Shown: positions 1-8,535 of the stretch, piece by piece
How the letters are laid out: the number at the start of each line of letters is the position of its first letter
Position numbering within the stretch: the first letter of the stretch is position 1
Assembly (NCBI GenBank): GCA_964653555.1
Contig: CAZZFT010000003.1
Location: 45,586 to 109,585, forward strand
DNA length: 64,000 nt
Direction of reading: 5' to 3'
Origin: JAHEJV01 sp964653555
GTDB lineage: Bacteria > Myxococcota_A > UBA9160 > SMWR01
Program-made: the position numbers and the translations under genes
The notes under the pieces: generated by a model
Told to the model about the DNA's origin: nothing
The model's input: only the letters and a program-made list of their open reading frames with translations
The model's database searches: none

Positions 1-1
1 G

Positions 2-478
2 ATCGCAGTGCTGCACGACGGGAGCGAGGTCCCGGTTCCGCCGCTCGTGGCGACGCCCCTCGCGGAGCCCTTCGCGCCCCGGCCGCGCGCGCTCCCCGAG
101 CCCCCAGCCGGCGCGACCGAGCGCGTCCCGCTCGGGACCGTGTTCGGCGCCCGGTCGGGCGACAAGGGTGGCAACGCGAACGTCGGCGTCTGGGCGCGCA
201 GCGCGTCGGGCTACGCCTGGCTCGCCCGGTTCCTGACCGCGAAGCGCCTCGCCGAGCTGCTGCCCGAGCTGGCCCCTCTGGAGGTGCGACGCTTCGAGCT
301 CCCGAACCTGTGGGCGCTGAACTTCGTCGTCGTCGGGCTGCTGGGCGAGGGGGTGGCGTCGTCGACGCGCAGCGACGCCCAGGCGAAGAGCCTGGGCGAG
401 TTCCTGCGATCGCGCCTCGTCGACCTGCCCGTCGCACTCCGGGCCGACCGGCCTCGGCCCGCCGATCGGAGCGACTAG
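2..478 (+). CDS. AtuA-like protein, C-terminal part (5' end outside window)
   Basis: The reading frame is open from the left edge, so this is the 3' end of a longer gene. The segment GTVFGARSGDKGGNANVGVWAR followed by a ferredoxin-like alpha/beta stretch is typical of the small C-terminal domain of the acyclic terpene utilisation (AtuA, DUF1446) family. That domain occurs alone or fused to the large AtuA domain; which applies here cannot be seen. The residues before it are a proline- and alanine-rich linker, which favours a fusion. The next gene starts one base after the stop codon, so the two are cotranscribed. A link to branched or terpenoid carboxylate breakdown is an inference from the family name and the neighbours. 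Confidence 0.8.
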   Translation: MAVLHDGSEVPVPPLVATPLAEPFAPRPRALPEPPAGATERVPLGTVFGARSGDKGGNANVGVWARSASGYAWLARFLTAKRLAELLPELAPLEVRRFELPNLWALNFVVVGLLGEGVASSTRSDAQAKSLGEFLRSRLVDLPVALRADRPRPADRSD

Positions 479-479
479 C

Positions 480-1553
480 ATGTCGGCCCAGGGTGCACGG
501 CGGAGACTCCGCGTCGATGGAGCGATCTTTCCGGGCGGCGACAACCTCTACGAGGGTCGGCTCGAGGACGTGCCCCTCCGGGCGCGCGCGCTGGAGGAGG
601 AGGGCTACGACGGCCTGTTCACCCTCGACACGAACGTCGACCCCTTCGCCGCGCTCCTGCTCGCCGCAGAGCACACGCGGCGCATCGCCCTGGTGACGGG
701 CGTGGCGATCGCCTTCGCGCGCTCGCCGGCGACCATGGCGCTCCAGGCCTGGAACCTCCAGCGCTACTCGGGCGGCCGCCTGATCCTGGGACTGGGCTCC
801 CAGGTGCAGGCGCACATCGCCAAACGCTTCAGCATGCCCTGGTCGCAGCCGGCGGCGCGGATGCGCGAGTACATCCTCGCCCTGCGTGCCTTCTGGGACG
901 CCTGGGGCCGGCGGCAGCCGCTCGCCTTCCGCGGCGAGTTCTACACCCACACGTTGATGACGCCCGTCTTCGACCCCGGACCGAACGACGTCCCCGACCC
1001 GCGGATCCATCTCGGCGCGCTGGGCCCCCGGATGGTGGCGGTCGCCGGAGAGGTCGCCGACGGCCTGTTCGGACATCCCTTCTCGACGGTGAGGTTCTTC
1101 GAGCAGGTCCAGCGACCCGCCCTCGAGCAGGGGCTCGCGCGCTCGCAGCGACCGCGCGAGGGCTTCGAAGTGTCCTCGATGATCATGACGATCACCGGCC
1201 GCGACGACGCCGAGATCGCCGCCGCCGACTTCGCGATCCGCAAGCTGCTCACCTTCTACGCGTCGACGCCCGCCTACCGACGCGTGCTCGAGGTGCACGG
1301 CTGGGGCGACCTGCAGCCCGAGCTCAACCGGATGTCCAAACAGGGACGCTGGGACGAGATGGCCGAGCTCGCGACGGAGGAGATGATCGACGCGTTCGCG
1401 GTGAAGGGCCGCCCCGAGGAGATCCCGCAGCGGATCGCCGAGCGCTGCGCGGGCCGTGTCGACCGCGTCACGCTCTACGCGCCCTACCCCACGGCGGCGA
1501 GTCTGTGGCCGCCGATCGTCCGGGGCATCCAGGCACAGGAGGTCCAGCGGTGA
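480..1553 (+). CDS. LLM class flavin-dependent oxidoreductase (TIGR03617-like)
   Basis: A 357-residue luciferase-like monooxygenase fold protein. The N-terminal strand DGAIFPGGDNLYEGRLED, the segment GYDGLFTLDTNVDPF and GGRLILGLGSQVQAHI near residue 100 match the TIGR03617 group of probable F420-dependent oxidoreductases. Such TIM-barrel enzymes use reduced FMN or F420 for hydride transfer or oxygenation of hydrophobic substrates; the cofactor cannot be settled from sequence. The ATG follows the upstream stop by one base, and its own TGA overlaps the GTG start of the crotonase gene (GTGA). The three genes therefore form one translationally coupled operon. Substrate unknown. Confidence 0.85.
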   Translation: MSAQGARRRLRVDGAIFPGGDNLYEGRLEDVPLRARALEEEGYDGLFTLDTNVDPFAALLLAAEHTRRIALVTGVAIAFARSPATMALQAWNLQRYSGGRLILGLGSQVQAHIAKRFSMPWSQPAARMREYILALRAFWDAWGRRQPLAFRGEFYTHTLMTPVFDPGPNDVPDPRIHLGALGPRMVAVAGEVADGLFGHPFSTVRFFEQVQRPALEQGLARSQRPREGFEVSSMIMTITGRDDAEIAAADFAIRKLLTFYASTPAYRRVLEVHGWGDLQPELNRMSKQGRWDEMAELATEEMIDAFAVKGRPEEIPQRIAERCAGRVDRVTLYAPYPTAASLWPPIVRGIQAQEVQR

Positions 1554-2377
1554 CGAGCGCCAGCGGCAACGAGGACGCCGTCCTCGAGAGCGAGACCCAC
1601 GGTCCGGTGCGTCTGCTCCGGCTCAACCGACCCGAGCGCAAGAACGCCCTCTCGGACGCCCTCGGCTGGGCGGTCGTCGCGGCCGTCGAAGAGGCGGCGC
1701 ACGACGACGCGATCCGGGTCGTCGCACTGACCGGTCGCGGCGACGCCTTCTGCTCGGGCGTGGATCTCGGCGACGCGCCAGCCGCGGGCGCCGCGCGCGG
1801 GCCGCTCTCGGAGCAAGACGATCGCGTGGACGACCTGGGCTGGGTGGGCCGGTTCCCGCTGGTGATGCGCGTCGCCTGCGACAAGCCGGTGGTGGCGGGC
1901 GTGAACGGCGTCGCCGTCGGCGCCGGCATGGCGCTCGCGATGTGCGCCGACCTCCGCATCGCCGGCTCTCGCGCGCGCTTCCACCCCGGATACGTGCGCG
2001 CCGGCACCTCGCCCGACGGCGGCCTGAGCTGGACGCTGCCCCAGCTGATCGGGAGCGAGCGAGCGCTGCGCTTCCTGCTGGAGCAGCGGATGATCGACGC
2101 CGAGGAGGCGCTGCGGCTGGGCCTCGTCGGCGAGCTGGTAGAGGCGGATGCGCTCGAGGAACGCCTGCTCGCCTACTGCGCGCTGCTGGCCGAGGCGGCG
2201 CCGCTGGCCGTGCGTCAGACCAAGCGGCTGGTGCACCGCGCGGGCCTCGGGACGGACCTCGAAGCCCATCTTCGGGACGAGATGCGCTACGTCTACCGGG
2301 GCTTGCGCAGCGAGGACGGCCGCGAGGCGGTCGCGGCGCTGCTGGCCAAGCGCAAGCCCGTGTTCCACGGGCGTTAG
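1550..2377 (+). CDS. Enoyl-CoA hydratase/isomerase family protein, PaaG-like active site
   Basis: A crotonase-fold protein of 275 residues. I place the start at the GTG at 1550, which overlaps the preceding stop as GTGA; an in-frame ATG at 1505 lies inside the upstream gene. FCSGVDL and GVAVGAGMAL form the oxyanion hole. The two glutamates of classical enoyl-CoA hydratase align with Ala and Tyr. Instead RAGTSPDGGLSW has an aspartate in the position used by PaaG-type isomerases. The likely reaction is therefore double-bond or ring isomerisation of an acyl-CoA rather than simple hydration. That is an inference from active-site residues. Third gene of the AtuA-like/LLM operon. Confidence 0.88.
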   Translation: MTSASGNEDAVLESETHGPVRLLRLNRPERKNALSDALGWAVVAAVEEAAHDDAIRVVALTGRGDAFCSGVDLGDAPAAGAARGPLSEQDDRVDDLGWVGRFPLVMRVACDKPVVAGVNGVAVGAGMALAMCADLRIAGSRARFHPGYVRAGTSPDGGLSWTLPQLIGSERALRFLLEQRMIDAEEALRLGLVGELVEADALEERLLAYCALLAEAAPLAVRQTKRLVHRAGLGTDLEAHLRDEMRYVYRGLRSEDGREAVAALLAKRKPVFHGR

Positions 2378-2402
2378 GCGTCGGGCGATGCGGGAGCGCC
2401 GC

Positions 2403-3203
2403 TCAGAAGACCAGGTAGCCGCCGTCGAGGGTGATCTCGTCGCCCGTGTGGAAGCGCGACAGCTCGGACGCCAGGTAGACGGCGATCCCCTCCAGGTCCG
2501 CGGGCGTGCCCCAGCGGCGCGCCGGCGTGCGCTGGCGGATGCTCCGATCGAGCTTCTCGTGGGCGCGCGCCGGAGCCGTGGCCTGGGTCTCGATCCAGCC
2601 CGGGCGCAGTGCGTTCACCTGGATGTCGTGGCGCGCGAGGGCCACCGCCGCCGACCGGACCAGCGCTCCCACGCCGCCCTTCGAGGCGGCGTAGTTGGGC
2701 TCGTGGGGCATGCCGTGCAGCGCGCCGATCGAGGTCACGGCGACGAGCTTCCCCCCACCGCCGCGCTCGACCATGTGGCGCGCCGCTTCGCGAAAGCACA
2801 GGAACACCCCGGTCAGGTTCACCGCCAGCACCCGGTTCCAGTCGTCGAGGGTCATCTCCAGGAAGGGTCGCGGCTGGCCGAGGCCCGCGTTGGCGAAGCA
2901 CGAGTCGATGCGGCCGAAGCGCGCGAGCGCTTCGCGCATGCCCCGGACGACGTCCTCCTCGTGCGCCACGTCGATCCGGAAGGTCGCCACCTCGGCGCCC
3001 AGATCGGCGAGCTCCTGGGCCGCGGCGGCGTTCTTGGCCTCGTCGCGCCCGGCGATCGCGACCCGGGCTCCGGCCCGCGCCAGACCGCGGGCCAGGCCCA
3101 GCCCGATGCCGCCGTTGCCGCCGGTGATCAACGCGACGTGCCCGGACAGGTCGAAGCCGGCGCCCTCGGACGACGGTGCGCTCTCTCGCGACGACGGCGG
3201 CAC
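2403..3203 (-). CDS. SDR family oxidoreductase
   Basis: A classical short-chain dehydrogenase of about 266 residues. The Rossmann motif is TGGNGGIGLGLA, the NAG motif ANAGLG, and the catalytic Ser and YAASK are intact (VTSIGAL, then NYAASKGG). The C-terminus GDEITLDGGYLVF is the usual SDR ending. NAD(P)-dependent oxidation of an alcohol or reduction of a keto group is expected; substrate unknown. The frame extends to 3305, but the GTG at 3203 gives the standard length and avoids overlap with the divergent epoxide hydrolase, leaving only 20 bases between the two starts. The start is uncertain for that reason. It converges on the crotonase gene with a 25-base gap. Confidence 0.85.
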   Translation of the reverse strand: MPPSSRESAPSSEGAGFDLSGHVALITGGNGGIGLGLARGLARAGARVAIAGRDEAKNAAAAQELADLGAEVATFRIDVAHEEDVVRGMREALARFGRIDSCFANAGLGQPRPFLEMTLDDWNRVLAVNLTGVFLCFREAARHMVERGGGGKLVAVTSIGALHGMPHEPNYAASKGGVGALVRSAAVALARHDIQVNALRPGWIETQATAPARAHEKLDRSIRQRTPARRWGTPADLEGIAVYLASELSRFHTGDEITLDGGYLVF

Positions 3204-3223
3204 GCGGCGGACTCTACCGCGCC

Positions 3224-4405
3224 GTGAGCGAGACGGTCGAGGTGTTCCGCATCGACGTGCCGGAGGCGGTGATCGACGACCTGCGCGAGCGGCTCGCCCG
3301 CTCACGGCTCCCCGAGCCGATCGCCGGTGCGGGCTGGGACTACGGGGTGGACCTCGCGTGGCTGCGCGATCTGCTCGTGCACTGGCGCGCGCACTACGAC
3401 TGGCGCGCCTGGGAACGGCGGCTGAACACGCTTCCCCAGTTCCGAACCTGGCTCGACGGGCACGGAATCCACTTCGTGCACCGCCGCTCGCCCGAGCCCG
3501 GCGCCCTCCCGCTGCTCCTGGCCCACGGCTGGCCCGGCTCCTTCTTCGAGTTCCACAAGGTGGTCGAGCCTCTCGCCGACCCGCGCGCCCACGGCGGTCG
3601 GCCCGAGGACGCCTTCCACGTGGTCTGTCCGTCGATGCCCGGATACGCCTTCTCCGATCCGCCGCGCGCGCCCGGCGTCGACGCCCGGAGCATCGCCGCG
3701 CTCTTCGCCGGCCTGATGCGGCGGCTGGGCTACGCGCGCTATGGCGTCCAGGGCGGTGACTGGGGATCGGCGGTCGCGAGCTGGATGGCGCTGCTCGCGC
3801 CCGAAGCCTGCTGCGGCATCCACCTCAACCTGTTGATCGTGCCGCGCCCGCGCGACGATGATCCGGCCGCGCTGACCGCGCCCGAGCGCGAGGCCTACGA
3901 AGCCACGCGGCGCTTCCTCGCCAGCGGTCCGGTCCACGTGACGGTGCAGGGCCAGGAGCCCGATGCGCTCGGCGTCGCGCTCGAGGATTCGCCGGCGGGG
4001 CTCGCGGCCTGGATCGCGCCGCGGCTGCGCGCGTGGAGCGACTGCGGCGGCGATCTCGAGCGCCGCTTCCCCCGTGATGAGCTCCTGACTCATCTGACGC
4101 TGTACTGGGTGACGCGCTCGATCACGACGTCGATGCGCCTGTACCGCGAGGCGCAGCACGCCGGAGCCCTCGGCCGCCCCCGCGAGCGGATCGAGGTGCC
4201 GACGGGCTGCGCCCTGTTCCCGCGCGAGCTGTTCCGTCCGCCGCGGCGCTGGGTGGAGCGCGCCTATCGCGTCGAGCGCTGGACCGAGATGCCGCGGGGC
4301 GGTCACTTCGCCGCGCTCGAGGAGCCGGAGCTGCTGATCGAGGACGTGCGCGCCTTCTTCCGGCCTCTGCGCGGATCGAGCGGCGTCCGGCGCGCGGAAC
4401 CGTGA
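3224..4405 (+). CDS. Epoxide hydrolase with EHN domain
   Basis: A 393-residue alpha/beta hydrolase with an N-terminal EHN domain (roughly residues 1-110: FRIDVPEAVIDDLRERL and WRAWERRLNTLPQF) that caps microsomal-type epoxide hydrolases. HGWPGSFFEF carries the oxyanion-hole HGxP, GGDWGSAVASW holds the nucleophilic Asp, and GGHFAALEEPELL near the C-terminus supplies the catalytic His. The enzyme would open an epoxide to a diol through a covalent ester. I use the GTG at 3224, just before SETVEVFRIDV; the frame is open to 3176. Expoxides could arise from flavin monooxygenases such as those nearby, but that link is inferred. The next gene overlaps or follows closely, suggesting an operon. Confidence 0.9.
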   Translation: MSETVEVFRIDVPEAVIDDLRERLARSRLPEPIAGAGWDYGVDLAWLRDLLVHWRAHYDWRAWERRLNTLPQFRTWLDGHGIHFVHRRSPEPGALPLLLAHGWPGSFFEFHKVVEPLADPRAHGGRPEDAFHVVCPSMPGYAFSDPPRAPGVDARSIAALFAGLMRRLGYARYGVQGGDWGSAVASWMALLAPEACCGIHLNLLIVPRPRDDDPAALTAPEREAYEATRRFLASGPVHVTVQGQEPDALGVALEDSPAGLAAWIAPRLRAWSDCGGDLERRFPRDELLTHLTLYWVTRSITTSMRLYREAQHAGALGRPRERIEVPTGCALFPRELFRPPRRWVERAYRVERWTEMPRGGHFAALEEPELLIEDVRAFFRPLRGSSGVRRAEP

Positions 4406-4464
4406 TAGGGTGGCGCGAAGCGAGGCCCACGACGCGGCGGCGACTTCTCCGGAGGGAGGTGGCG

Positions 4465-5151
4465 ATGGGGGCGACGGAGCGGGTGGAGGGGGTGGATCTC
4501 GTGCAGGGCATCGGTGGGACGGCCGAGATGGGTGGGATGCGCTGGACGCACGGCATCGCCACCGGCGCGCTGATCGGCCTGCTCCTGCTGTTCGCGGCCT
4601 GCGAGCCGCAGGATCGGCGACCGGGACTGTGGCTCTCGGGCGAGCTCGTGACAGCGCCCGTCGACGACTGGTCGTTCACCGACGAGATCGGAGAGATCTT
4701 CGTCGAGACCCGTACGTGGTACGGAATCCCCCACTCCGTCACCACCGTCTGCGTCGCCCACGACGGCTCCCTCTACGTGCCGTCGGTCTACCTCGACGGC
4801 GGCGAGTTCCCCGACGCGCGCTACTGGAACCGCAACGTGGTGCGCGACCCGCGCGTGCGCCTGAAGATCGGGGACCGTCTCTACGAGCGGAAGGCGGTCC
4901 TGGTCGAGGATCCGGAGGAGTGGGACGCCGTGTTCGCCGCCTTCGGCCGCAAGTCCCCCTTCTGGAAGCAGCTCGGCGACACGCCCGCGGCCGAGCGCCC
5001 CCGGATCGTGTTCTTCCGGATGGATCCGCGAGAGGACGCCGAAGCGGTGTCTCAGGGGGCTTCCCAGGCTCCGGACGCGGCTTCGCTGCGGACCTCCGCC
5101 GCGTCGGACTCCAGGACGAAGCCGGCTGCGACGGCGTCCGCGAGCGCCTGA
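4465..5151 (+). CDS. Lipoprotein with FMN-binding split-barrel-like domain
   Basis: A lipoprotein signal is clear: RWTHGIATGALIGLLLL then the lipobox FAAC. The mature part (GELVTAPVDDWSF, RTWYGIPHSVTTVC, LYVPSVYLDGG, RNVVRDPRVRLKIGDRLYERKA) looks like the split-barrel fold of pyridoxamine-phosphate-oxidase or deazaflavin-dependent nitroreductase relatives; this is from pattern only. The ATG at 4465 has an excellent ribosome site (GGAGGGAGGT) but adds 24 residues before the signal core; the ATG at 4537 would give a normal lipoprotein leader. The last 33 codons run antisense to the end of the converging hydrolase gene, and this Ala/Ser-rich tail may have no function of its own. Confidence 0.65.
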   Translation: MGATERVEGVDLVQGIGGTAEMGGMRWTHGIATGALIGLLLLFAACEPQDRRPGLWLSGELVTAPVDDWSFTDEIGEIFVETRTWYGIPHSVTTVCVAHDGSLYVPSVYLDGGEFPDARYWNRNVVRDPRVRLKIGDRLYERKAVLVEDPEEWDAVFAAFGRKSPFWKQLGDTPAAERPRIVFFRMDPREDAEAVSQGASQAPDAASLRTSAASDSRTKPAATASASA

Positions 5152-6512
5152 TCGAAGGCCGCGAGATACGCTTCGCGCGACGGGTACAGCTCCGCCAGCG
5201 TCTCGCTGTCGAAGGGGCGCGTGACGCCCAACAGGGAGCAGAACGGCCCGCCGTCGTTGCCGACCCCGGAAAGCATCGCCACGGGCACGTCGAGCTGCGG
5301 GGTGCGGATCCCGCCCAAGGCGTTACCGCGGCCGTCGCGCAGGATGCGGGGCGGGCTGCCGGGCACGGCGCCCAGACGCGCGGCTCGTGGCGCGGGCGTT
5401 CCCTCGCGGACCCAGCGGTCGAGGTGATCGAGCGCCGCCCGGAGCACGTAGCGCTGCGGGCCCGCGTTGCCCGGCAGGTCGCACGCCAGCCCGCCGACCT
5501 TCCCTCCCAGCGACCGCGCGGCGTCCGCTCCCGCGATGCGGAGCTGATACACGTCGGTGTGTGCGGTGCCGGCCACCTCCCAGAGGCGGAAGGCGGCGCC
5601 GTCCTGCTGGCGCGCCCCGTAGTAGCCGAGCACGGTCACATCGGTCTCGGTCTCGAAGGTGAGCACCGGGGTCGCGCGGTCCGTGCGGATGGCCGTCGGA
5701 CTGGGCGCCGCGACATCCGCCTGCGGCGGCTGGGAAAGCGGTGCGCCGGAGCCGCCGCGCGCGTGGACGAGGAAGCCGTCGTACACGGCGGCGAGGGGCG
5801 CCACTGCGTCGATGTAGGTGGTCAGCCGCGCAGCCGATTGCGACATCCCGACGGCGATCAGACGCCGAGCCGCGAGGCCGCCCAGCGGGTCCGTCTCGCC
5901 GGGGCTGCGCAGAGCCCGACCGGCCTGGGCGAAGATGTCGTAGGAGAAGCTGTCGCCGGGATGCCGCAGCGACCCGTAGCGCTCGGGGTCCCAGACCCGT
6001 AGTGCGCCCGCATTGCCGAAGGCGGCGCGAGGGTTGTCGCTCGGGAAGCCGACGATGCCCACCTCCTGGGCCGACACACCCACCCAGGCATGGCCCCGCG
6101 CCAGCAGCAGCGGGTGCAGGAACGCCCAGTCGGCGGGGTTGTCGCCGCCTCCCGAGACGTTCAGCCACTCGACGACGACGGTTCCGGAGAAGCGATCGGC
6201 TCGCGCGGGCCGTCGCACCAGGATCCGCGTCCGGTAGGGCGCCGACCCGGCGGGCTCGACCTGCCAGCGACCGTCGGGAGCGAGCTCGGCCGCGGGAGCG
6301 TAGCTGCGGGCGCTTCCCTCGACGAAGAACTCCTGCTCGACGTAGCCCGCCGCCGCGAGATCGATCGCGGTGGCGGAGAAGGCAGCGCCGTGTGCGCCTC
6401 CCGCGACGGGTCCCACGACGCGTGGGGCGTCGGCCGCGCCCGCGGTGGCGGCCCACAGCGACACCCCCAGCGCGAGGCTCCGCCATTCGCACCGCGCCCG
6501 CGTTCGCCCCAT
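5052..6512 (-). CDS. Exported alpha/beta hydrolase domain protein (Abhydrolase_10-like)
   Basis: About 486 residues with an N-terminal signal peptide (RSLALGVSLWAATAGAADAP). Features of the alpha/beta hydrolase domain family are GTVVVEWLNVSGGGD, the nucleophile elbow VGMSQSAARL and a late AGTAHTD histidine. Probable periplasmic or secreted esterase or lactonase; substrate unknown. I chose the ATG at 6512, preceded by AAGGG; another ATG lies at 6530. It converges on the lipoprotein gene and overlaps it by 100 bases. Upstream, the 16-bp operator at 6544 lies in the divergent spacer shared with the crotonase operon, so co-regulation with that operon is likely. Confidence 0.85.
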   Translation of the reverse strand: MGRTRARCEWRSLALGVSLWAATAGAADAPRVVGPVAGGAHGAAFSATAIDLAAAGYVEQEFFVEGSARSYAPAAELAPDGRWQVEPAGSAPYRTRILVRRPARADRFSGTVVVEWLNVSGGGDNPADWAFLHPLLLARGHAWVGVSAQEVGIVGFPSDNPRAAFGNAGALRVWDPERYGSLRHPGDSFSYDIFAQAGRALRSPGETDPLGGLAARRLIAVGMSQSAARLTTYIDAVAPLAAVYDGFLVHARGGSGAPLSQPPQADVAAPSPTAIRTDRATPVLTFETETDVTVLGYYGARQQDGAAFRLWEVAGTAHTDVYQLRIAGADAARSLGGKVGGLACDLPGNAGPQRYVLRAALDHLDRWVREGTPAPRAARLGAVPGSPPRILRDGRGNALGGIRTPQLDVPVAMLSGVGNDGGPFCSLLGVTRPFDSETLAELYPSREAYLAAFDQALADAVAAGFVLESDAAEVRSEAASGAWEAP

Positions 6513-6543
6513 CGCGTCTTTTCCCTTCATCGCGTCGCGGTTC

Positions 6544-6559
6544 CTGAGTATCCTATCAG
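6544..6559. promoter_or_regulatory. Candidate operator, copy A (divergent spacer)
   Basis: The 16-mer CTGAGTATCCTATCAG has the dyad CTGA-N8-TCAG. It differs from copy B at 18123 by one base. It sits between the divergent hydrolase gene (start 6512) and the crotonase operon (start 6596), where it could control both. One of eight related sites in the window. Confidence 0.7.
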
Positions 6560-6595
6560 AATCACGCGGCCTCGCGCTGCGCTCGTGGAGGCCTC

Positions 6596-7399
6596 ATGTC
6601 GACCGTCCGTCTGGAGTTCCCCCTTCCGCACGTGGCCCTGATCACCCTCGATCGGCCGAAGCGCCTGAACGCACTGACGCTGGAGCTGCTGGAGGACTTC
6701 CGCGCGGCGCTGGATCGCATCGAGTCCGACGCGGATTGTCGCGCCGTCGTGCTGACCGGGGCCGGACGCGCCTTCTGCGCGGGCCTCGATCTCGTCGACT
6801 CCGCGTCGCTGCTCGACCTCTCCGGAGCGGGCGGCGTGCAGAAGGGCATGTCGATCCAGAAGCCCTTCTCCGCGCTGGTACCGCGACTGCACGCGCTGCC
6901 CCAGCCGGTGGTGGCGGCGATCAACGGTCCGGCGGCCGGGGGTGGGCTGGCGCTCGCGCTCGGGGCCGACGTGCGCGTGGCCGCGCGCTCGGCGCTCTTC
7001 CTCGACGCCTTCATCGAGCTGGGACTGTCGGGCTGCGAGCTCGGCCTGAGCTACCTGCTGCCCCGGCTGATCGGGATGTCGCGCGCCGCCGAGCTGATCC
7101 TCACGGGACGGCACATCGACGCCGAGGAGGCGGAGCGGATCGGTCTGGTCAGCCGGATCGTGGAGGACGGGGAAGCGGTCCCCGCGGCCCTCAAGATCGC
7201 CGAGCGCATCGCTGCCCACGCACCCTTCGGATCGCGGATGACCAAGCAGGTGTTGTGGACCAACCTGGACGCACCCTGTCTGCAATCGGCGATCGAGCTG
7301 GAGGCGCGCACCCAGGTGCTGAGCATGTTCACTCGCGATTTCGGCGAGCAGGTGGTGGCGCGGCGCGAGAAGCGGACGCCCCGCTACCAGGACCAATGA
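6596..7399 (+). CDS. Enoyl-CoA hydratase/isomerase family protein
   Basis: A 267-residue crotonase-fold protein. VALITLDRPKRLNAL, the oxyanion segment FCAGLDL and GPAAGGGLALALGADV are well conserved. Both hydratase glutamates are replaced (alignment by eye gives Ala and Phe), while GLSGCELGLSYLLPRLIG keeps an acidic residue near the position used by isomerase-type members. It is therefore better called an acyl-CoA isomerase or hydratase-like enzyme than a hydratase. It begins an operon: its TGA overlaps the ATG of the next gene (ATGA at 7396), and the operator copy A lies 37 bases upstream of the start. Confidence 0.88.
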   Translation: MSTVRLEFPLPHVALITLDRPKRLNALTLELLEDFRAALDRIESDADCRAVVLTGAGRAFCAGLDLVDSASLLDLSGAGGVQKGMSIQKPFSALVPRLHALPQPVVAAINGPAAGGGLALALGADVRVAARSALFLDAFIELGLSGCELGLSYLLPRLIGMSRAAELILTGRHIDAEEAERIGLVSRIVEDGEAVPAALKIAERIAAHAPFGSRMTKQVLWTNLDAPCLQSAIELEARTQVLSMFTRDFGEQVVARREKRTPRYQDQ

Positions 7400-8535
7400 A
7401 CCGAGAGGAGACCTTCCCAGTGCGCCTCAGTGACTGCGACGACTATCCCTTCCACCAGACCGCGGAGCCCTTCGACAGGCCCGCCACCTCCGACTCCCAC
7501 TTCAACGACGGCTACTACTTCGCCTTCTTCGACGGGGCGTCCTACTTCGCCTGCGGCCTGCGCTGGCACCCCAACAACAACGCCCTGGACGGATTCGCCG
7601 GGCTGGTCCACGGCGGCGAGCAGCGCAACCTGCGCTTCTCGCGCGCGCTGCGCCCCCGCTACGACGAGCTGGCCGTCGGTCCGCTGCGCCTCGAGATCCT
7701 CGCTCCGATGCGGCGCCACCGCCTCGTGCTCGCTCCCAACGAGCAGGGCTTCGAGTTCGACGTCGAGCTGGAGTCCTCCGCGCCCCCGATCTGCGAGGCG
7801 CGCGACCGCCACCACCGCTACGGCAAGCTGATCAACGACGTGCTGCGCGTCACCCAGCTCGCCCGGGCCTCGGGTTCCGCCCGCCGCGACGGCCGCGAGC
7901 TGGCGGTGCAGCGCTGGCACGCGGTCCGCGACCACTCCTGGGGAATCCGCACCAGCATGGGGCCGACGACGCCGATCGGCGGCGTCGAGCTGCTTCCGGG
8001 GGAGGAGAGCCGGCGCGCCTTCCGAATCTGGCTGCCCTTCGAGGTGGAGACACATTGCGGTTTCGTCTGCACCCACGAGGACGGCGAGGGGAACCCGCTC
8101 GACTTCGAGGGGCGCCTCGACTACCCGGACGGGCGCTCGCATCCGCTGGTCGGCCTGAAGCACGACCTGGTCTACCACCCGGGCACGCGCGTGCTGGCGG
8201 GCGGTCGCCTCGCGCTGACCGATGCCGAGGGCCGGGAGCACGGCTACAGCGTGGCGATGACCCCGGGCGCCGCCGCCTACGGGCAGGGATTCGGCTACTC
8301 ACGCGGCTTCTGCGACGGCCGCGGCGCCGGTGTCTACCGCGGACCGGAGCTGGTGGAGGGCGACCGCTTCGACGTGTCCGACCCCGCCGTGCTCGGTGGG
8401 CCGCCCCACGTGGCCGCCGAACGCCGGGTGGGGCCGGTCGAGTTCCCGTGTCGGATCGTGGACGACCGCGGCAGCCGCGGCATGGCGAACTTCGAGCACG
8501 TCCTCTATGGGCCCTACTCGCGCTATGGCCTCTGA
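7396..8535 (+). CDS. DUF7064/DUF7065-like protein (lipocalin-type, unknown function)
   Basis: A 379-residue soluble protein with no signal peptide. The segment WHAVRDHSWGIRTSMGPT carries the RDHSWG motif seen in DUF7064/DUF7065 and AttH/CrtC-like double-lipocalin proteins. The rest is beta-rich (FRIWLPFEVETHCGFVCTHEDG, HPLVGLKHDLVYHPG). Relatives often sit beside CoA-dependent degradation genes, and binding or transforming a hydrophobic substrate is a guess from that fold. The start ATG overlaps the crotonase stop, and the following kinase gene starts 11 bases before this stop. A second protein of probably similar fold, at 39886-40953, also follows a crotonase gene. Confidence 0.6.
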   Translation: MNREETFPVRLSDCDDYPFHQTAEPFDRPATSDSHFNDGYYFAFFDGASYFACGLRWHPNNNALDGFAGLVHGGEQRNLRFSRALRPRYDELAVGPLRLEILAPMRRHRLVLAPNEQGFEFDVELESSAPPICEARDRHHRYGKLINDVLRVTQLARASGSARRDGRELAVQRWHAVRDHSWGIRTSMGPTTPIGGVELLPGEESRRAFRIWLPFEVETHCGFVCTHEDGEGNPLDFEGRLDYPDGRSHPLVGLKHDLVYHPGTRVLAGGRLALTDAEGREHGYSVAMTPGAAAYGQGFGYSRGFCDGRGAGVYRGPELVEGDRFDVSDPAVLGGPPHVAAERRVGPVEFPCRIVDDRGSRGMANFEHVLYGPYSRYGL

